DNA of 64,000 nt, taken from Lachnospiraceae bacterium (lineage in GTDB: Bacteria > Bacillota > Clostridia > Lachnospirales > Lachnospiraceae). The number at the start of each line of letters is the position of its first letter. Within the stretch, counting starts at the first letter, position 1. Made by a program: the position numbers and the translations under genes. Below are positions 17,345 to 25,800 of the stretch, one piece after another. The stretch is taken from contig CAJTFX010000008.1 in the NCBI GenBank assembly GCA_910575555.1, positions 152,930 through 216,929 on the forward strand, given 5' to 3'. Below the pieces are notes generated by a model. That model saw nothing but the letters and a program-made list of their open reading frames with translations, was not told the DNA's origin and did not search any database.

Positions 17345-18070
17345 ATGAATATTCCACAGCATGTAGCAATTATTTTGGACGGAAACGGAAGGTGGGCCAA
17401 ACAGCATAAAATGCCCAGGAATTACGGTCATACCCAGGGGGCGAAAAATGTAGAGACAATCTGCCGGGAAGCCTGGAATATGGGGATCAAATATCTGACT
17501 GTCTACGCTTTTTCTACAGAAAACTGGAGCCGTCCCAGGGAGGAAGTCAGCGCCCTGATGAAATTGCTGCGCAATTATATGAAAAACTGTATTAAGACGG
17601 CAGAGAAGAACCATATGAGAGTCAGAGTGATCGGAGATACTTCTAAACTGGATTCTGACATACAGGAGAGTATCCGGCGGCTAGAAGAATTTTCCAAAGA
17701 TCAGGACGGGCTCAACTTTCAGATTGCAATCAATTACGGCAGCAGGGATGAAATGCTTCGGGGAATGAAGCAGATGCTTGCCGATTACAAAGCGGATAAA
17801 TTTTCTCTGGAGGAATTAAACGAGCGGAAGTTTGAAAGCTATCTGGATACCAGGGATATTCCCGCGCCGGATTTACTGATTCGGACCAGCGGGGAACAAA
17901 GGCTGTCCAATTATCTGCTCTGGCAGCTTGCGTACAGCGAACTTTATTTTACAGATGTGGCCTGGCCTGATTTTACAAAAGAGGAATTAGAAAAAGCTGT
18001 CCGGGACTATAATAAAAGAGACAGACGATTTGGCGGAGTCAGAGATTCTGCAGAATTAGAGGAGGCTTAG
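17345..18070 (+). CDS. uppS: Undecaprenyl diphosphate synthase (cis-isoprenyl transferase)
   Basis: A 241-residue enzyme that extends farnesyl diphosphate to the C55 carrier lipid for peptidoglycan. Signatures: VAIILDGNGRWAK with the catalytic Asp near residue 14, GHTQGAKN, YAFSTENWSRP, and RTSGEQRLSNYLLWQLAYSE for the second substrate site. The start at 17345 follows TTGGAGG; the open frame extends to 17285 but lacks a ribosome site. The product of the later dxr and ispG genes feeds this step. Confidence 0.96.
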   Translation: MNIPQHVAIILDGNGRWAKQHKMPRNYGHTQGAKNVETICREAWNMGIKYLTVYAFSTENWSRPREEVSALMKLLRNYMKNCIKTAEKNHMRVRVIGDTSKLDSDIQESIRRLEEFSKDQDGLNFQIAINYGSRDEMLRGMKQMLADYKADKFSLEELNERKFESYLDTRDIPAPDLLIRTSGEQRLSNYLLWQLAYSELYFTDVAWPDFTKEELEKAVRDYNKRDRRFGGVRDSAELEEA

Positions 18071-18072
18071 AG

Positions 18073-18873
18073 GTGTTCAAGACACGGTTGTTAAGCGGAA
18101 TTGTACTGGTAATTGCAGCCCTTGTCCTTATCATTGCCGGGGGAGATATCCTTTTATCCGGCCTTTTGGCGGTTTCTGTCATTGGACTGTTCGAGCTGTA
18201 CCGGGTGTTTCAGATGGAAAAATCTCTGTTGGGCTGCGGAGGCTATCTGGGAGCGGCGGTGTATTATCTGAATCTGAAATTTTCTTTTATTCCGGATTTT
18301 GAAGTATTTGTACTTGGACTGCTGATTCTTCTGATGGCAGTTTATGTGCTGTCTTTTCCAAAATACAGGGCAGAACAGGTTTTTGCCGGATTTTTGGGCG
18401 TCTTTTACGTGGCGGTGATGCTTTCCTGCGTTTACCAGACCAGAATGCTTTTTGGAGGCGCATATATTGTCTGGCTGATTTTTCTCTGTTCCTGGGGATG
18501 CGACACCTGCGCCTACTGTGTGGGAGTGCTGCTGGGAAAGCATAAAATGGCGCCGAAATTAAGCCCTAAGAAATCAGTGGAAGGGGCGGCGGGCGGTATT
18601 TTGGGCACAATACTGCTTACAATTCTCTACAGCTTTGCCTTTCAGAAACAGATGCAGATTACCAGAGAGGAAATTTTCATCCTGGCAGGGATTACCGCTG
18701 CGGGAGGATTGATTTCCATGATTGGGGATCTGGCGGCTTCCGCCATTAAGCGCAATTATGAAATCAAAGATTACGGCAGACTGATTCCGGGCCACGGAGG
18801 GATTCTGGATCGGTTTGACAGTGTGATTTTTACGGCGCCGATTATTTACTATCTGGCCCACTATATATTATAA
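18073..18873 (+). CDS. cdsA: Phosphatidate cytidylyltransferase
   Basis: A 266-residue integral membrane enzyme making CDP-diacylglycerol from phosphatidate and CTP. Multiple hydrophobic helices are visible, plus the family signature near the C-terminus: SMIGDLAASAIKRNYEIKD and GRLIPGHGGILDRFDS. It starts with GTG, 2 bases after the uppS stop. Its ribosome site GGAGG sits at the end of uppS, so translation is coupled. Confidence 0.94.
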   Translation: MFKTRLLSGIVLVIAALVLIIAGGDILLSGLLAVSVIGLFELYRVFQMEKSLLGCGGYLGAAVYYLNLKFSFIPDFEVFVLGLLILLMAVYVLSFPKYRAEQVFAGFLGVFYVAVMLSCVYQTRMLFGGAYIVWLIFLCSWGCDTCAYCVGVLLGKHKMAPKLSPKKSVEGAAGGILGTILLTILYSFAFQKQMQITREEIFILAGITAAGGLISMIGDLAASAIKRNYEIKDYGRLIPGHGGILDRFDSVIFTAPIIYYLAHYIL

Positions 18874-18884
18874 GAGGATAAGTT

Positions 18885-20027
18885 ATGAAGAAAATTGCGG
18901 TACTGGGTTCCACCGGCTCCATTGGAACTCAGACTCTTGAGATTGTACGGGAGCAGAAGGACATTGAAATTACAGCTTTAGCGGCGGGCAGCAATGAAAC
19001 GCTGCTGGAAGCCCAGATTCGGGAGTTTCGGCCCAAACTGGCGGCTCTTTGGGAGGAAAAATCAGCCTGTTCTCTGCGGCAGCGGGTCAGGGATCTGCCG
19101 GTGCGGATTGTGTCCGGAATGGAAGGGCTGTTGGAGATTGCCCGAATGGAAGAAACAGAAATTCTGGTGACGGCCATTGTAGGCATGCTTGGAATCCGTC
19201 CCACTATCGCTGCCATTGAAGCGGGGAAAACCATTGCCCTTGCCAATAAAGAGACGCTGGTGACTGCCGGCCACATTATTATGCCTCTGGCAAAAGAGAA
19301 GCAGGTGTCCATTCTGCCTGTGGACAGTGAGCACAGTGCAATTTTTCAGTCTCTTCACGGGGAACGGGGAAACCGGATTCAGAAGATTCTGCTGACTGCT
19401 TCCGGCGGGCCTTTCCGGGGAAAGAAAAGAGAGGAATTGGTTCAGGTTCAGGTGGAGGACGCTTTAAAGCATCCCAACTGGTCCATGGGCAGGAAGATTA
19501 CCATTGATTCTGCAACCATGGTAAATAAGGGCCTGGAGGTGATGGAAGCAAAATGGCTGTTTGAGGTTGCGCCGGAGCAGATTCAGGTGGTGGTGCATCC
19601 CCAGAGCGTGATCCATTCCATGGTGGAATATGAGGACGGAGCGGTACTGGCGCAGCTTGGCACGCCGGATATGCGCCTGCCCATCCAGTATGCCCTTTAT
19701 TATCCCAATCGGCGGAATCTGTCCGGAAAAAGGCTTGATTTTTACCAGCTTTCCAGCCTGACTTTTGAAGAGCCGGATCTTGAGACTTTTTTTGGTTTAA
19801 AGCTGGCGTTTCGCGCCATGGAGCGGGGCGGGAATATTCCAACGGCTTATAATGCGGCCAATGAGAAGGCGGTGTCCCTGTTTTTGAATAGAAAAATATC
19901 ATTTCTGGAGATTCCGGAAATCATAAATACATGTATGGAACAATGTAAGTTTGTAAATGAACCGGATGTTTCAGAGATCCTTGAGACGGAAGCGGAAGTG
20001 TATGCACTGATAGAGAGCAGGTGGTAA
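18885..20027 (+). CDS. dxr: 1-deoxy-D-xylulose-5-phosphate reductoisomerase
   Basis: A 380-residue NADPH enzyme of the MEP isoprenoid pathway. The N-terminal Rossmann motif is VLGSTGSIGTQTLEIV. The substrate/metal loop is LPVDSEHSAIFQSL, and LTASGGPF and NWSMGRKITIDSATMVNKGLE carry the catalytic and metal residues; IPTAYNAANE is near the C-terminus. Length is normal. The 1-base gap to the TTG-started rseP implies coupled translation. Confidence 0.97.
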   Translation: MKKIAVLGSTGSIGTQTLEIVREQKDIEITALAAGSNETLLEAQIREFRPKLAALWEEKSACSLRQRVRDLPVRIVSGMEGLLEIARMEETEILVTAIVGMLGIRPTIAAIEAGKTIALANKETLVTAGHIIMPLAKEKQVSILPVDSEHSAIFQSLHGERGNRIQKILLTASGGPFRGKKREELVQVQVEDALKHPNWSMGRKITIDSATMVNKGLEVMEAKWLFEVAPEQIQVVVHPQSVIHSMVEYEDGAVLAQLGTPDMRLPIQYALYYPNRRNLSGKRLDFYQLSSLTFEEPDLETFFGLKLAFRAMERGGNIPTAYNAANEKAVSLFLNRKISFLEIPEIINTCMEQCKFVNEPDVSEILETEAEVYALIESRW

Positions 20028-20028
20028 A

Positions 20029-21066
20029 TTGAATATTATAATCGCAATTATTATTTTTAGTATTATTATTTTATTTCATGAACTGGGTCATTTTCTTCTG
20101 GCAAAATGGAATGGAATCAAAGTAAATGAATTCTGTCTGGGCATGGGGCCCACGTTGATTGGCTTTACCAAAGGCGAGACAAAATATTCCGTGAAGCTTT
20201 TGCCCTTTGGCGGCGCCTGCATGATGGAGGGCGAGGACGCAGACAGCAGCGACGCCCGGTCTTTTAACAGCAAATCCGTCTGGGCGCGGATCAGCGTGGT
20301 GGCTGCCGGCCCTGTCTTTAATTTTATTATGGCCTGGATTTTTGCGCTGATTGTGGTTGGAATTACCGGTTATGACCGCCCGGTGTTATCTGGCGTGACA
20401 GAGGGATTTCCGGCAGAGGAAGCGGGGCTTATGGCAGGTGATGAAATTATTTCCATGAACGGCTACCGCATCCATTTTTATCGGGAAGTCAGCAGCTATT
20501 CCCTTTTTCATCCGGGTGAGGATGTGGAACTGGTGTATAAAAGAGGGGGAGAGCGCCATAAGGTGAAATTGACCCCGAAAATGGATGAAGAATCCGGCAG
20601 AGAAATGCTTGGACTGATGGGACGGCCCCTTGACCGGGAAAAAGGCAATGCCGGCCAGGTGCTTGTCAACAGCGTCTATGAAGTCCGGTACTGGATTGTA
20701 AATACCATCGAAAGTTTAAAAATGCTGGTAACAGGAAAAGTGGGCGTTCAGGATTTGTCCGGCCCGGTGGGTCTTGTAAAGATTATGGGAGATACCTATG
20801 ACAACAGCCAGTCCATAGGCGGTACGGCAAGCGCAATTTTAAGCATGGTGAATTTCTCTATTTTCCTGTCCGCCAATCTGGGCATCATGAACCTGCTGCC
20901 CATTCCTGCCTTAGACGGCGGAAGGCTGGTGTTTCTTCTCATTGAGGCAGTCCGCCGGAAAAGGATTTCGCCGGAAAAAGAGGGTATGGTGCATTTTGTG
21001 GGGCTGATGGCATTGATGGCGTTGATGGTTTTTGTAATGTTCAATGATATTAGGAATATTTTTTAG
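20029..21066 (+). CDS. rseP: RIP metalloprotease RseP (site-2 protease)
   Basis: A 345-residue intramembrane zinc protease. HELGH is near residue 18 in the first membrane segment, and the third zinc ligand is in the C-terminal NLLPIPALDGGRL motif. A single PDZ domain occupies about residues 120-190 (GFPAEEAGLMAGDEIISMNG). It cleaves membrane-bound anti-sigma factors and remnant signal peptides. It starts with TTG, 1 base after dxr. Immediately downstream lies the repeat element that separates it from ispG. Confidence 0.95.
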   Translation: MNIIIAIIIFSIIILFHELGHFLLAKWNGIKVNEFCLGMGPTLIGFTKGETKYSVKLLPFGGACMMEGEDADSSDARSFNSKSVWARISVVAAGPVFNFIMAWIFALIVVGITGYDRPVLSGVTEGFPAEEAGLMAGDEIISMNGYRIHFYREVSSYSLFHPGEDVELVYKRGGERHKVKLTPKMDEESGREMLGLMGRPLDREKGNAGQVLVNSVYEVRYWIVNTIESLKMLVTGKVGVQDLSGPVGLVKIMGDTYDNSQSIGGTASAILSMVNFSIFLSANLGIMNLLPIPALDGGRLVFLLIEAVRRKRISPEKEGMVHFVGLMALMALMVFVMFNDIRNIF

Positions 21067-21095
21067 GAGAGATTTTTTTAAGTATTACAGAGTAG

Positions 21096-21314
21096 GTTGA
21101 ATATTTGGATACGGACGGAACTACTGGATAGCCCTTTGGCACACAAACAGGGCAACGCTTCAGGGAAGGTTAAATATTTGGATACGGACGGAACTACTGG
21201 ATAGCCCTTTGGCACACAAACGGGGCAACGCTGCAGGGAAAGTTGAATATTTGGATACGGACGGAACTACCGGATAGCCCTTTGACACACAAACGGGGCA
21301 ACGCTCCGGCGAAC
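21096..21314 (+). repeat. Three tandem copies of a 73-bp repeat
   Basis: Copies start at 21096, 21169 and 21242, each beginning GTT(G/A)AATATTTGGATACGG and containing GATAGCCCTTTGGCACAC and GGGGCAACGCT. Copies 1 and 2 are almost identical; the third diverges near its end. No spacer lies between copies, so this is not CRISPR, and no open frame spans them. Confidence 0.9.
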
Positions 21315-21336
21315 TAACCGCCAACTTCGACTAGGG

Positions 21337-21706
21337 AAGTCAGGATAGCCTTCCTTCCTAAGTCTGCGTAAGCAGTGGATTTCACCTGCGCTAAGGGCAC
21401 CCCTGAATTGTTTGTTTAGCCAAAGGGCGATCCGGTAGTTCCTGTGTATCGAAATATTAATGGTTCGCTGTAGTGTTGTGTTTATTAAAAGTAGATAGAG
21501 TGATACCCAGGCAATTCAGAACGGTCTTTCCCCAAAGTAAACAGTTCACGGGCGTTCTTAGTGAAGGCAAAATCCATTGCTTACGGAATCTTAGAAAGGA
21601 AGGCTCTCCTGACTTTCATAGATTCCGTTAGCAATTAGTTTGCCGGAACGCAGCCCGGTTTATGTGGGGAAAGACCATTTTGAATTGCCGTCCGTATCCC
21701 GATATC
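21337..21706. repeat. Nested inverted-repeat arms completing a 0.6 kb non-coding element
   Basis: 21419-21458 is an inverted partial copy of the 73-bp repeat (GCCAAAGGGCGATCCGGTAG, then TATCGAAATATT). 21337-21382 is the inverted complement of 21570-21616 (AAGTCAGGATAGCCTTCCTT against AAGGAAGGCTCTCCTGACTT). 21510-21688 folds on itself as a long imperfect hairpin. Outer ends match inverted: ATATTTGGATACGGACGG near 21100 and CCGTCCGTATCCCGATAT at 21688-21705. The 686-base gap 21067-21752 is filled by this element, with no gene. Confidence 0.85.
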
Positions 21707-21752
21707 TATCGATTCATTTTTAATCCCTAAAATCAGATTGGAGATCTAACTT

Positions 21753-22820
21753 ATGGAAGAGAAAATCATTCGCAAAAAAACAAGAGAAGTCCGCATTGGA
21801 AACAAAGTCATCGGCGCTTTTCACCCCATCCTGATTCAGTCCATGACCAATACCAGAACGGAGGACATCAAAGGAACCATTGCGCAGATTCAAAAGCTGA
21901 CAGATGCAGGCTGTGAAATTATCCGGTGCGCAGTTCCCACTATGGAGGCGGCTGAAGCCCTTTCTGAGATTAAGAAAGGAATTACCATTCCGCTAGTGGC
22001 GGATATTCATTTTGATTACCGCCTTGCCATTGCGGCTATGGAGCACGGAGCTGATAAAATCCGGATCAATCCGGGAAATATTGGGACAAAAGATAGAATT
22101 CAGGCGGTGATTGACGTAGCCAGGGAGAGGAATATCCCCATTCGGGTAGGCGTCAACAGCGGTTCTCTGGAAAAGGAACTGGTGGAAAAATATCAGGGCG
22201 TCACTGCAGAAGGAATTGTGGAAAGCGCCATGGATAAGGTGCATCTGATTGAAGAACTGGGATATGACAATCTGGTGATCAGCATTAAATCTTCGGATGT
22301 GCTGATGTGCGTAAAAGCCCATGAACTGATTGCAGCTCAGACTGATTATCCGCTGCATGTGGGAATTACAGAATCCGGAACTGTTACCAGCGGAAATATC
22401 AAGTCGGCGATGGGGCTGGGTATGATTTTAGGCCAGGGTATCGGAGATACCATCCGGGTGTCTTTGACGGTAGATCCCCTGGAAGAAATCAAATCCGCAA
22501 AGATTATCTTAAGAACGCTGGGCCTTAGAACAGGCGGCATTGAAGTGGTGTCCTGCCCCACCTGCGGAAGAACCCAGATTGATTTGATTGGACTGGCCAA
22601 TCAGGTGGAAACTATGGTAAGCGCAATTCCCCTGGATCTCAAGGTTGCAGTGATGGGCTGCGTGGTCAACGGGCCGGGAGAGGCGAAAGAAGCAGACATC
22701 GGCATTGCCGGCGGAATCGGGGAAGGACTGATTATCAAACGCGGTGAAATTTATAAAAAAGTAAAAGAAGAAGAGTTGTTGGAGGCCCTTCGGTATGAAC
22801 TGCTGCATTGGAGTGAATAA
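21753..22820 (+). CDS. ispG: 4-hydroxy-3-methylbut-2-enyl diphosphate synthase
   Basis: A 355-residue iron-sulfur enzyme of the MEP pathway. The N-terminal TIM-barrel part starts IQSMTNTRTEDI and includes VADIHFDYRLA and KIRINPGNIG. The C-terminal 4Fe-4S domain has its cysteines in VSCPTCGRTQ and GCVVNGPGEA. Length is typical. It acts downstream of dxr in the same pathway. The start follows GGAG in GATTGGAGATC; a new transcript or read-through across the repeat element must serve it. Confidence 0.96.
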   Translation: MEEKIIRKKTREVRIGNKVIGAFHPILIQSMTNTRTEDIKGTIAQIQKLTDAGCEIIRCAVPTMEAAEALSEIKKGITIPLVADIHFDYRLAIAAMEHGADKIRINPGNIGTKDRIQAVIDVARERNIPIRVGVNSGSLEKELVEKYQGVTAEGIVESAMDKVHLIEELGYDNLVISIKSSDVLMCVKAHELIAAQTDYPLHVGITESGTVTSGNIKSAMGLGMILGQGIGDTIRVSLTVDPLEEIKSAKIILRTLGLRTGGIEVVSCPTCGRTQIDLIGLANQVETMVSAIPLDLKVAVMGCVVNGPGEAKEADIGIAGGIGEGLIIKRGEIYKKVKEEELLEALRYELLHWSE

Positions 22821-22822
22821 AT

Positions 22823-25800
22823 ATGAACAAGCTGTTTTTTGAGGTGTTTCCGGATTTGAAAGTTGCTTCCGGGTTAGAAAATCTGATGACAGAGGTGGAG
22901 GTGACCAAAGTTTCCTCCAACCGCAAAAGGGATCACCTCCGGGTGTATCTTTTAAGCAGCCGGCTGATTAATAAGGGGAATATTTACCGTCTGGAATCTG
23001 ACATTCGAAAACAGCTTTTTCCCAATCATGACATTTCCGTCAAAATCATTGAGAAATTTCAGCTTTCCGGCCAGTATAATCCCAGAAAGCTGATGGATGT
23101 CTACAAAGACAGTGTGTTGGAAGAATTCCGCGCCTACAGTCTGTTGGAATACAATGTACTTCGCATGGCTCAGATGGAATTTCCAGAGGAGGACAGGATG
23201 CATCTCACTTTTGAAGATTCAGTCATTGCTAGACAGAAATCAGAAGAGGTGGTGCAGATTTTAGAAAAAATTATCTGTGAACGCTGCGGCCTGGATGTGA
23301 AAATTCAGGTGGATTATCAGGAGCCGAAAGAGAAAAAACATAAGAAGAACAGCGATATCCAGTTACAGAATGAGATACATAATATTATCAGCCAGTCGTC
23401 TGCAGGAGCCCGTAAAGAAAGGCAGGCGTTCGGGAAATCAGGCGAAGGGCAGGTTCCCTGGAATCCGGGATCAGGAGTCATGAATCAGAATCCCGGGGAA
23501 CCTGGAGCGCCCTGGAATCCGGAACTGGGAGCTATGAATCAGAATCCGGGAGAGACCGGAGCGCCCTGGAACCTGGAATCGGGAGCCATGCCCCAGAATC
23601 CGGGAGAGACCGGCATACCCTGGAATTCGGACGATTCAGCAGCGGCACAGCCTGCAGGAGACGCCGGAGTTTCTCAAAATATGGCCGCCGGCCAGTCCGG
23701 AAATCCAGGGCGTGGCAAAAAGCAATCGGGCCAGTCTTACGGCAGCAAAAAAGGAGAATTTTCCCCAAGAGGTTATGGAAACAGGCGGGGTCAATCCTAC
23801 GGCGGTATTAAGAAATCGGACAATCCGGATGTGGTATACGGGCGGGATTTTGAGGAAGAGCCCATTTCCATGGAGCAGATTGCAGGAGAAATCGGCGAGG
23901 TGGTAATCCGGGGCAAAGTGCTGAGCTTGGATACCAGGGAAATCCGCAATGAGAAAACCATTATTATGTTCAGCGTGACGGATTTTACAGATACCATTAT
24001 GATTAAAATGTTCGCCAAAAATGAAAATGTTCCTGAGATTACTTCCAATGTGAAAAAAGGGGCTTTTCTGAAAATCAAAGGGATTACCACCATCGACCGG
24101 TTTGACGGGGAGCTTACGATAGGTTCTGTCACCGGCATGAAGAAAATCCCGGATTTTACCACCACAAGGATGGACAACAGCCCGGAAAAACGGGTGGAAC
24201 TCCACTGCCATACCAAGATGAGCGACATGGACGGAGTTTCCGAAGTAAAGGATATTATCAAACGGGCCATGAAATGGGGACATAAGGCCATAGCTATAAC
24301 GGATCACGGGGATGTCCAGTCATTCCCCGACGCCAACCACGCAGTTTCTCCCGAGGATGATTTTAAGGTGATTTACGGGGTGGAAGCTTATCTGGTGGAT
24401 GATTTGAAACAGGTAATTGAAAATCCCAGAGGCCAGAGCCTGGATGACACATATGTGGTGTTTGATTTGGAGACCACAGGTTTTTCTCCGGTGAATAATC
24501 GGATTATCGAAATCGGTGCGGTAAAGGTGTGCCAGGGGAAAATTACAGACCGTTTTTCTACCTTTGTAAATCCGCAGGTGCCTATTCCTTATAAAATCGA
24601 GGAACTGACCAATATTCGGGATGATATGGTTTTAGATGCGCCGCTGATTGAAGATGCACTGCCGGAGTTCCTGGAATTCTGCAGCGGGGCCATTATGGTG
24701 GCTCACAACGCTGGTTTTGATATGAGCTTTATCAGCAAAAACTGTGAGCGGCAGGGACTTCCCTGTGAATATACCGTGGTTGACACAGTTGCTCTGGCCC
24801 GGGTGCTGATGCCCCAGTTAAACCGTTTTAAACTGGATACGGTGGCAAAAGCGCTGAAAATTTCTCTGGAAAATCACCATCGGGCAGTGGATGATGCGGC
24901 CTGTACGGCAGAAATTTTTGTAAAATTCATAGAGATGCTAAAGGAGCGGGGTATCCGGGATCTGGATGGGGCCAATGAACTGGGAAATACTTCTGTGGAA
25001 AATATCAGAAAACTGCCCAGTCACCATGCCATTATTCTTGCGGCCAATGATACGGGAAGGATTAATCTCTACCGTCTGGTGTCAGATTCCCATCTGACTT
25101 ATTTCCACAGGCAGCCCAGGATTCCCAAAAGTGAATTTATCAAGCACCGGGAAGGATTGCTGATAGGCTCCGCCTGTGAGGCAGGAGAGCTGTATCAGGC
25201 GATTTTGCGGGGCAATTCAGAGGAAGAGATTGCAAGATTGGCGCGTTTTTATGATTATCTGGAAATTCAGCCTTTGGGAAATAATGAATTTATGCTCCGG
25301 GGAGATAATCCGGCCGCTGCTTCCTGGGAAGAGCTGAAAAAAATTAACCGCAGGATTGTCCGTCTGGGGGAAGAATTCCACAAGCCGGTGGTGGCAACCT
25401 GCGACGTGCATTTTCTTGATCCAGAGGATGAAGTGTACCGCCGGATTATTATGGCAGGAAAAGGCTTTAAGGACGCGGACAACCAGGCGCCCCTTTATTT
25501 GCGCACCACAGAGGAAATGTTGGAGGAATTCCAATATTTGGGCAGTGAAAAAGCTGAGGAAGTGGTCATTGTAAATCCGGGCAAAATTGCTGATATGTGT
25601 GAGAAAATTTCTCCGGTGCGGCCGGATAAGTGCCCTCCTGTCATTGAAAATTCGGATCAGATGCTTCGGGATATCTGCTACAATAAGGCCCATGAAATAT
25701 ACGGTGAGGAGCTTCCCAGGGTTGTTTACGAGCGTTTGGAGCGGGAACTGAACTCCATTATCAGCAACGGCTATGCGGTGATGTATATTATTGCCCAGAA

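Noticed and set aside
21096..21314. CRISPR-like array
   Set aside because: The 73-bp units are head-to-tail with no unique spacers, the unit is too long and no cas genes are nearby.
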